DNA of 64,000 nt from JAXGYV01 sp040772045 (GTDB taxonomy: Bacteria; Actinomycetota; Thermoleophilia; UBA2241), in the NCBI GenBank assembly GCA_040772045.1, contig JAXGYV010000004.1:70085-134084 (forward strand), in the 5' to 3' direction. The position numbers and the translations under genes are program-made. This document shows, piece after piece, positions 58,747 to 64,000 of the stretch. Under the pieces are notes generated by a model that did not search any database, was not told the DNA's origin, and saw nothing but the letters and a program-made list of their open reading frames with translations. Numbering within the stretch: position 1 is the stretch's first letter; each line of letters starts with the position of its first letter.

Positions 58747-59522
58747 CAATCCTCGTCGCGTTGGACTTTCGACCCATCTCCGACGATCTCTTAGCGTCGG
58801 CCCGCGCGGTCGCCGCGGTGGCCAACTGGTCGCTGCGTGTGCTGCACGTGGACGAGCCTGGAGATCCTCCGCCGAGTGGATGGCCGTCTCTCCGGGGTGC
58901 TGGGTTGACGCGCATGAGGGGCGACGCCGGGGAGGAGATCCTCCGCGCGGCGGACGATCCCGCGGTGAGCGTGCTGGCCCTGGGTCTCCGCTCGGAAGGT
59001 GAGGCTGGCATCGGGCACGTGGCGCACCATGTGCTGGAGCACGCCGCGTGCATGCTCCTCGTAGTGCGCCCGGGCATGCGGGTGCCCGATCGCTTGCGAC
59101 GCATCGTGGTGCCGCTCGAAGGCAGCCCTTCTACATCGGCTGCCATGCGTGTGGTGGATGAGGTGTTTTGCGCGCGTGGTCGCGAGATCGTGATGGTCCA
59201 TGTGGTAACCGGCGATACGCCCGTGGAGCCTGGCTCCATGCCCGCGCCGCGCTTCATGGACCAGGAGCACCACGAATGGGTGGCATGGCAGGAGGAGTTC
59301 TGCAGGCGTTTCTCACCCTGCTCCAAAGGCGGCCGACACCGGGTGGCCGTGCGCGTCGGCGAGCCCGGCGCGACCATTACCGATGAAGCGCGGGAAGCAG
59401 AGGCGGAGTTACTGGTGGCCTCGTGGCGGGGAAACCTCGCTCACCAACATGCCGCCAGCCTGAAGCAGCTCTTGGAGGCTAGCCCTTGCCCCCTGCTGCT
59501 GGTCTCGCCGTCGGCGGCGTGA
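58743..59522 (+). CDS. universal stress protein (tandem UspA)
   Basis: A 259-residue protein with two UspA-like halves: TILVALDFRPISDDLLASARAVA and, from about residue 120, RIVVPLEGSPSTSAAMRVVDEV, ending in LLEASPCPLLLVSPSA. The ATP-binding G-2x-G-9x-G motif is not clear in either half, so it may not bind ATP. It is translationally coupled to the GH65 gene. Its 3' end overlaps the convergent lgt gene by 44 nt. Confidence 0.82.
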   Translation: MTILVALDFRPISDDLLASARAVAAVANWSLRVLHVDEPGDPPPSGWPSLRGAGLTRMRGDAGEEILRAADDPAVSVLALGLRSEGEAGIGHVAHHVLEHAACMLLVVRPGMRVPDRLRRIVVPLEGSPSTSAAMRVVDEVFCARGREIVMVHVVTGDTPVEPGSMPAPRFMDQEHHEWVAWQEEFCRRFSPCSKGGRHRVAVRVGEPGATITDEAREAEAELLVASWRGNLAHQHAASLKQLLEASPCPLLLVSPSAA

Positions 59523-60282
59523 TCTGTGCCGGACTGCCGCCGCGTGTGCGCCAGACGAGCACGGTGCCCAGGATGGCACCGCCGACGGCGACCCATTGCG
59601 GCTGGGTGAGGCTGAGGAACCAGTCGGGGTTGCGGCGCACGAACTCCACGAGGAAACGTTCTGCTCCCGAGAGGATCAAGAACCAGCCGAACACGTACCA
59701 CCCCGGCTGCGGTTTTCTCGCCATCCGGTATAGGACGATGAACACGACGATCATGACGAGGATCTCGTAGAGAGGTGTTGGGTGTACGGTGACGCCCGGC
59801 GGTGTAGGGACGGTGCCGTTTGGATACCCCATGGCCCACGGGAGGTCGCTCGGGATGCCGTAGTCTCCGTCGCCGGAGAGTTGGCACCCTATGCGCCCGA
59901 TGGCGTAACCGATGGCCAGTGCGGGTGCGGCAGCATTGTAGAGGAGGCCGAGAGGCACCTTGCGCAGCCGGGCGATGAGCATGACCAGCAGGACGCCGCC
60001 GAGGAGGCCGCCGTACCAGGTGAAGCCCTTGCCGGAGATAAGCGTCCCCCAGAAGTCGGTGGCGGTCTCGTGCCAGTTCTCGACCATGTACCAAACACGG
60101 GCTCCCGCGAAGCCGCCGATGGCCGTTCCGACGATGGCCTCGTAGATGAACTCCGGGGGGACGCCGCGGCGTGCCAGCAGCGGACGCGCCACGAAGAGGG
60201 CGGGCACGATGATGCTCAAAGCGGCCATGAGCCCAAAGCTGTAGAACGTGAAGTCGCCGATGCGGAAGAGAACTGGGTACAT
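59479..60282 (-). CDS. lgt: prolipoprotein diacylglyceryl transferase
   Basis: A 267-residue integral membrane enzyme, about seven helices, that moves diacylglycerol from phosphatidylglycerol to the lipobox Cys of prolipoproteins. Family motifs are the N-terminal YPVLFRIGDFTFYSFGLM, TWYGGLLGGV, and the signature GRIGCQLSGDGDYGIPSDLPWAM, then HPTPLYEILVMIVVF. The start is ATG 60282 with AGGAG 6 nt upstream. Its substrates would include the two lipoproteins in this window. Confidence 0.92.
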   Translation of the reverse strand: MYPVLFRIGDFTFYSFGLMAALSIIVPALFVARPLLARRGVPPEFIYEAIVGTAIGGFAGARVWYMVENWHETATDFWGTLISGKGFTWYGGLLGGVLLVMLIARLRKVPLGLLYNAAAPALAIGYAIGRIGCQLSGDGDYGIPSDLPWAMGYPNGTVPTPPGVTVHPTPLYEILVMIVVFIVLYRMARKPQPGWYVFGWFLILSGAERFLVEFVRRNPDWFLSLTQPQWVAVGGAILGTVLVWRTRGGSPAQITPPTARPAAGGKG

Positions 60283-60491
60283 GATGCTCCTGCTCGCTCC
60301 ATGACTGCGATGTCTACGACTCACACAGTCCTGGGCTGTAGTGTAGAGACACGGTGCTGCGCTGTCATCCACGGAGCGGCCTTGCTTGGAGGAGGTTGCT
60401 TAACGGCCCGCTCCGCCCCCCATGGTGTGTCGCGCGGCAGTTTCCGTTGCGGTTTGGAGCGGACTCCCGCACGATGCTCTAGACTCCTCCT

Positions 60492-61424
60492 GTGAAACCC
60501 CTGCTGATCGTGAATCCGAGGGCCGCGGGAAGCCGCACGGGCAAGGCATTCGTCGCCACGGCGGCGGCGGTGAACGCTGTGCTTGGCCCGGTCGACGTCC
60601 AACTCACCGCACGCCGTGGCCATGCGGCCGAGCTCGCACGCGCGGCCGCCGATGGCGGACGCGAGCTGGTCGTGGCAGTTGGCGGCGACGGTACCTTGAG
60701 TGAGGTGGTGAACGGCGTGCTCGGCAGCGGCCGGTCTCGGACCGAGGTGGGTCTCATTGCCCAGGGCACCGGCGGCGATTTCCGTCGCTCGCTGGGCATT
60801 GGCCGGAGCGTGAGCGAGTGCCTCGCGGCCATCGCGTCCGGTCGACGTCGGCACGTGGACGTTGGCGTGCTGACGTGCCGCCAGGCCGACGGAACGATGG
60901 CTACACGGTACTTCCTCAACATCGTCTCCGCCGGTATGGGTGGCCTGGTAGACCAGTACATCGCCGCGACGCCGGCCTGGGTCGGCGGGCGCACAGGCTA
61001 CTACGTCGCGGCCATACGGGCCACATGGCGCTGTCCGGAGGCGCGCCTGCGCTGCCGGCTCGAGTTCGGCGAACAGCACGAGGACGTGGCGTTGCGAGCA
61101 CGGGTAGTGGCCGTCTGCAACGGTCGCTTCTTCGGCTCCGGCATGCAGATGGCGCCCATGGCCGAGGTGGACGACGGGGTGTTCGAGGTGATCTCCGTCA
61201 CGCAGCCCACGCGGCTGCACATGATGGCGCGGTCCCGGAGCATTTACGACGGATCGCACCTGCGCATCGCCGGTGTTCGGCACTTCCGCTGCAATCGGAT
61301 CGCCGTGGATCTGGAGGACGAGGCGCTGCGGCTACAGTTCCCACTCGACGTGGACGGCGAAGCGCTCGGCTGGCTGCCGATGACCGTGGAGGTGCTGCCG
61401 GCGGCGCTCGTGGTGCGAGCCTAG
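60492..61424 (+). CDS. diacylglycerol/lipid kinase (YegS/DagK type)
   Basis: A 310-residue lipid kinase of the diacylglycerol kinase catalytic family. It begins with LLIVNPRAAGSRTGKAF, then the nucleotide-binding VAVGGDGTLSEVVNGVL, followed by GLIAQGTGGDFRRSLGI (a GTGNDFAR-type motif), and a C-terminal beta domain with VCNGRFFGSGMQMAPMAEVDDG and VDGEALGW. It starts with GTG. It is an isolated gene ahead of the ABC pair. The lipid substrate is unspecified. Confidence 0.88.
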   Translation: MKPLLIVNPRAAGSRTGKAFVATAAAVNAVLGPVDVQLTARRGHAAELARAAADGGRELVVAVGGDGTLSEVVNGVLGSGRSRTEVGLIAQGTGGDFRRSLGIGRSVSECLAAIASGRRRHVDVGVLTCRQADGTMATRYFLNIVSAGMGGLVDQYIAATPAWVGGRTGYYVAAIRATWRCPEARLRCRLEFGEQHEDVALRARVVAVCNGRFFGSGMQMAPMAEVDDGVFEVISVTQPTRLHMMARSRSIYDGSHLRIAGVRHFRCNRIAVDLEDEALRLQFPLDVDGEALGWLPMTVEVLPAALVVRA

Positions 61425-61463
61425 CGCGGCGAAGGATGCGGTGAGGCTGGGTATATGTGAGGG

Positions 61464-62549
61464 GTGCGTCAGGAGGATCTCGGGCAGGTAAGGGGACAGG
61501 CAGGGTATACGGTGGTGCGCAGGTTGCAGGAAAGAGAGACGGAGAGGGTGAGCGAACGCCGATACGAGTCGGTCTGCGACGACGGCGCGGTGGTCTTGTC
61601 TGCCGTGGACCTCACCAAGCGTTTCGGTGCTCTCGTGGCGGTAGACCATCTCGACCTGTCAGTCTGCCGTGGGGATGTGTACGGCTTTCTCGGGCCAAAT
61701 GGAGCGGGCAAGACCACCGTGATCCGCATGATCCTCGGGCTGATCCGGCCGACGGAGGGGCACGTCGAGGTGCTTGGGAAACGGGTGCCCGGACAGCGTA
61801 CGCAAGCGCTGCGTCACCTGGGCGGCTTCGTCGACGACCCGGTCTTCTACGCCTCGATGAGCGCTCGCAAGAACCTGTGGTTGTTGGGCGAGATGAGCGG
61901 CGGTACCGAACTGGGTCGCATCGACCACGTCCTGCGCATCGTCGGGCTCGCTGAGCGTGCGGATTCCAAGGTCGGCAGCTTCTCGCACGGCATGAAGCAG
62001 CGTCTCGGCATCGCTCAAGCCCTGCTCAACCGGCCAGACATCGTCGTCCTCGACGAGCCCACCAGTGGACTGGACCCCGGGGGGATGAAGGACGTGCGCG
62101 AACTCATCCGCGAGCTGGGCCGCGAGGGCGTTACCGTGCTCTTGAGTTCCCACCTGCTCCACGAGGTAGAGCAGGTGTGCACGCGGGCAGCTATCGTCAA
62201 CCATGGACGGGTGGTGGCCGAGGGGTTGGTTGACGAACTACGGCCGGCCGGCATGGCGGTCAAGTTCCTGGTAGGAGACCGTGGTGCAGCGGTGCGGGCT
62301 CTCGCAGGGTTGCCCGTGTCGCCGGCGATCGCTGACGACGGAGAGTACCTCGTTGCTCAATTGCCGGACAAGGCGGTCCCCGAGGCCGTGCGGCTGCTGG
62401 TGGCCGCCGGCGTCGAGGTGCGTGCCGTGGTGCCGGCGCCCGAGCGAGGTCTTGAGGACGTGTTCCTCGAGCTCACACAAGCGAGCGACGCGACTGAGCC
62501 GCGCGAGCCCGCTCCTCGACGAGGCCCGTGGGGGAAGGTACGCCGATGA
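61464..62549 (+). CDS. ABC transporter ATP-binding protein
   Basis: An ATP-binding subunit of the CcmA/NatA-type exporter class. It has Walker A GPNGAGKTT, signature SFSHGMKQRLGIAQAL and Walker B IVVLDEPTSGLDPGG, then a C-terminal extension of about 100 residues. The start is uncertain: GTG at 61464 adds a polar lead, and GTG at 61548 (GGAGAGG upstream) gives a normal N terminus before VLSAVDLTKRFGALVAVDHL. It overlaps the permease gene (ATGA). Confidence 0.9.
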   Translation: MRQEDLGQVRGQAGYTVVRRLQERETERVSERRYESVCDDGAVVLSAVDLTKRFGALVAVDHLDLSVCRGDVYGFLGPNGAGKTTVIRMILGLIRPTEGHVEVLGKRVPGQRTQALRHLGGFVDDPVFYASMSARKNLWLLGEMSGGTELGRIDHVLRIVGLAERADSKVGSFSHGMKQRLGIAQALLNRPDIVVLDEPTSGLDPGGMKDVRELIRELGREGVTVLLSSHLLHEVEQVCTRAAIVNHGRVVAEGLVDELRPAGMAVKFLVGDRGAAVRALAGLPVSPAIADDGEYLVAQLPDKAVPEAVRLLVAAGVEVRAVVPAPERGLEDVFLELTQASDATEPREPAPRRGPWGKVRR

Positions 62550-63352
62550 GGCTCCTCCGGCTCGAGATCGCGAAGTTGCGTCACCAGAAGCGCACGTGGT
62601 TCGGCTACGTGGCCCTGTCGCTCGTAGTCGTTGTGGGGACGGTAGCCCTTGCGCTCTCCGATAGCTGGCAGGTCGGCGACGGTACTCTGCCTATACTCGG
62701 GGCCGTCTTCGATAACGGCCTGGCGGTGCCGATCGTGGCCCTGCTGTTTCTCACGCCGTTTCTGCTACCGCTCACCGCGGTCATGGCCGGTGCCTTTACT
62801 ATCGCTGGCGAGGTAGAGTCCGGCACGTTGCGTACTATCTTGGTGCGGCCTGTGGATCGAGGAAGACTCCTGGCCGCGAAGTACGCTGTCAGTGTGCTCT
62901 ACCTAGCCTCGGCGATGACGCTGGTATTCGCGGTGGCGCTGCTCGCCGGCCAGATCGCCTTCGGCATTCACCGTCTCGAGGTACCGTTCTTCTCCCTGAG
63001 CGTGAGCGGCATTCTCTGGCGCACTGCGGTGTCGTACGCGGTGTGTCTGGTAGCGATGACCGCTGTGCTTGCGCTGGCGGTCCTGGTCTCCGTGTTCGCT
63101 AACTCGAGCCTGACTGCGGCGATCGTCTCCCTGGTCGTTGTCATGGTGTGTCAGGTGATCGTGGCCTTCGACTACTTCGCCTTTCTGCGGCCGTGGCTGT
63201 TCACGAACTACTTCCTCTCCTGGGTCGGCCTGTACCTGCACCCGATCGGGTGGGTCGAGATAGAGAAGGCCGTGGCCTGCTGTCTCGGCTGGACGGCGTT
63301 CTTCGCGGCGCTCTCCTGGCTGCGTTTCCGCCAGCGGGACATCACGGTATAG
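62546..63352 (+). CDS. ABC-2 type permease
   Basis: A 268-residue permease with about six transmembrane helices (YVALSLVVVVGTVALAL; VPIVALLFLTPFLLPLTAVMAGAF; YLASAMTLVFAVALLAGQI; AVCLVAMTAVLALAVLVSVF; AAIVSLVVVMVCQVIVAFD; CCLGWTAFFAALSWLRF). The segment GEVESGTLRTILVRPVDRGRLL is typical of ABC-2/NatB-like permeases. ATG 62546 overlaps the ATPase stop. Together they form an exporter of unknown substrate. Confidence 0.88.
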   Translation: MRLLRLEIAKLRHQKRTWFGYVALSLVVVVGTVALALSDSWQVGDGTLPILGAVFDNGLAVPIVALLFLTPFLLPLTAVMAGAFTIAGEVESGTLRTILVRPVDRGRLLAAKYAVSVLYLASAMTLVFAVALLAGQIAFGIHRLEVPFFSLSVSGILWRTAVSYAVCLVAMTAVLALAVLVSVFANSSLTAAIVSLVVVMVCQVIVAFDYFAFLRPWLFTNYFLSWVGLYLHPIGWVEIEKAVACCLGWTAFFAALSWLRFRQRDITV

Positions 63353-63383
63353 AAAGAGCCGGGACGATGCGGGAGGGAGCGGA

Positions 63384-64000
63384 ATGAGGGCGATGGTGTT
63401 GCGAACCCCGGCGGCGGCCGAAGACCACCCCCTCGCGGAGCGCACTCTGCCAGTGCCGGCCCCTGGGCCGGGCGAGGTACTGGTGCGGGTACGCGTGTGC
63501 GGTGTGTGCCACACGGATCTTCATACCGTCGAGGGCGAGCTTGCCGCGCATCGCCTGCCCCTGGTTCCGGGGCATCAGGTGGTCGGTCAGGTCGCGGCGT
63601 TCGGCGACCGACCCGGTGGTGAGGCACCCCCTCTGGCGGCAGCCGATGGCTCCGCGCTCCGGCTGGGAGACCGCGTTGGCATCCCGTGGCTGTGGAAGGC
63701 GTGCGGCCAGTGCCGGTACTGTCGTCGCGGGGCGGAGAACCTGTGCGAGAACGCGCAATTCACCGGCTACGATGTGGACGGAGGCTACGCCGAGTACACA
63801 GTGGCGCCTGCGGATTTCGTATATCGCCTGCCTGCGAACATGACCGATGCGGCTGTGGCACCACTGCTGTGTGCCGGAGTGATCGGCTACCGCTGCTTGC
63901 GGCTGACCGGCGTGGTCGGTGCGCCGTCCGAGCTGCCGACCGGTGGTTGGGGACGCGGCGCGGCGGACGCAGACGGGGCGCCGCGTCTGGGCCTGTATGG
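63384..64000 (+). CDS. zinc-dependent alcohol dehydrogenase (partial, cut by window end)
   Basis: The first 205 codons of a medium-chain dehydrogenase. Catalytic zinc residues are in CGVCHTDLHTVEG and PGHQVVGQV, and the structural zinc cysteines in WKACGQCRYCRRGAENLCEN, followed by GGYAEYTVAPADFVYRLP. An extra segment of about 20 residues (PPLAAADGSALRLG region) sits before GDRVGIPW. The NAD(P)-binding part lies beyond the window. GGGAGG precedes the ATG at 63384. Confidence 0.88.
   Translation, partial: MRAMVLRTPAAAEDHPLAERTLPVPAPGPGEVLVRVRVCGVCHTDLHTVEGELAAHRLPLVPGHQVVGQVAAFGDRPGGEAPPLAAADGSALRLGDRVGIPWLWKACGQCRYCRRGAENLCENAQFTGYDVDGGYAEYTVAPADFVYRLPANMTDAAVAPLLCAGVIGYRCLRLTGVVGAPSELPTGGWGRGAADADGAPRLGLY

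Noticed and set aside
1..64000. CRISPR arrays, insertion sequences, integrases, toxin-antitoxin pairs or prophage genes
   Set aside because: No regularly spaced repeats, transposase or integrase motifs, or phage structural genes were seen on either strand.

Overview
This window (64 kb, high G+C) is a bacterial chromosome segment that spans the replication origin. The gene order dnaA-dnaN-S4-recF-DUF721-gyrB-gyrA, the mycobacterial-type RpiB, a class E-like sortase, UPF0182 and a ThiT/ThiN pair point to an actinobacterium or a close relative. The gyrase is atypical for that phylum: GyrB has a large insert and GyrA has an unusual quinolone-determining region. The metabolic genes (lysine 2,3-aminomutase, Kce, a RACo-like corrinoid activator, an archaeal-type ornithine cyclodeaminase, a flavodiiron protein, a PLP-less IscS-like protein) suggest an anaerobic, amino-acid-using organism that may live where sulfide is present. 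I would call it a deep-branching anaerobic actinobacterium; the exact class cannot be read from the sequence alone.

Layout. 0-5.2 kb: a tight + strand operon of an aminotransferase, an unusual GcvT-SHMT fusion and a glycerate 2-kinase, which together could link C1/glycine to serine, hydroxypyruvate, glycerate and 2-phosphoglycerate. 5.2-15.6 kb: the replication cluster on the - strand, headed by a GHKL ATPase-winged-helix protein translationally coupled to dnaA. 15.7-16.05 kb: a cluster of DnaA boxes, the likely oriC. 16.1-17.6 kb: a TPP riboswitch controlling thiT and thiN. 17.6-22.6 kb: a FlgM-like small protein, moeA, a sortase, ybaK, an orphan solute-binding lipoprotein and an ornithine-racemase-like protein. 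22.9-28.5 kb: an amino-acid fermentation block with KamA (long leader with an operator), a corrinoid-protein activator, an EamA transporter and Kce.

28.6-37.5 kb: a GAF-GGDEF signalling protein, UPF0182, and three pseudopilin-like proteins including one with fibronectin type III domains, closed by a very strong hairpin. tRNA-Val(UAC) follows. 38.8-40.3 kb: a degenerate histidine-kinase-like protein and a tandem receiver protein. 40.4-43.1 kb: a sulfur-trafficking operon (TusA, DsrE family, an IscS homologue whose PLP lysine is Thr, and an IscU-DUF59 fusion), then tRNA-Asp(GUC). 43.3-48.4 kb: a methyltransferase remnant, three unrecognised genes, rpiB, an MFS transporter and a DJ-1/PfpI lipoprotein. 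48.8-54.3 kb: two EamA transporters around a flavodoxin-PNPOx fusion, ornithine cyclodeaminase and a flavodiiron protein. 54.3-64 kb: homoserine dehydrogenase, a HAD-GH65 disaccharide phosphorylase fusion, a universal stress protein, lgt, a lipid kinase, an ABC exporter pair and the start of a zinc alcohol dehydrogenase cut by the window edge.

Promoters with an extended -10 element of the form TGnTAyACT recur through the window, and at least two genes (the dnaA-upstream ATPase and UPF0182) look leaderless. I see no CRISPR array, intact insertion sequence, prophage or integron. Protein functions are inferred from motifs read by eye; no database search was possible.
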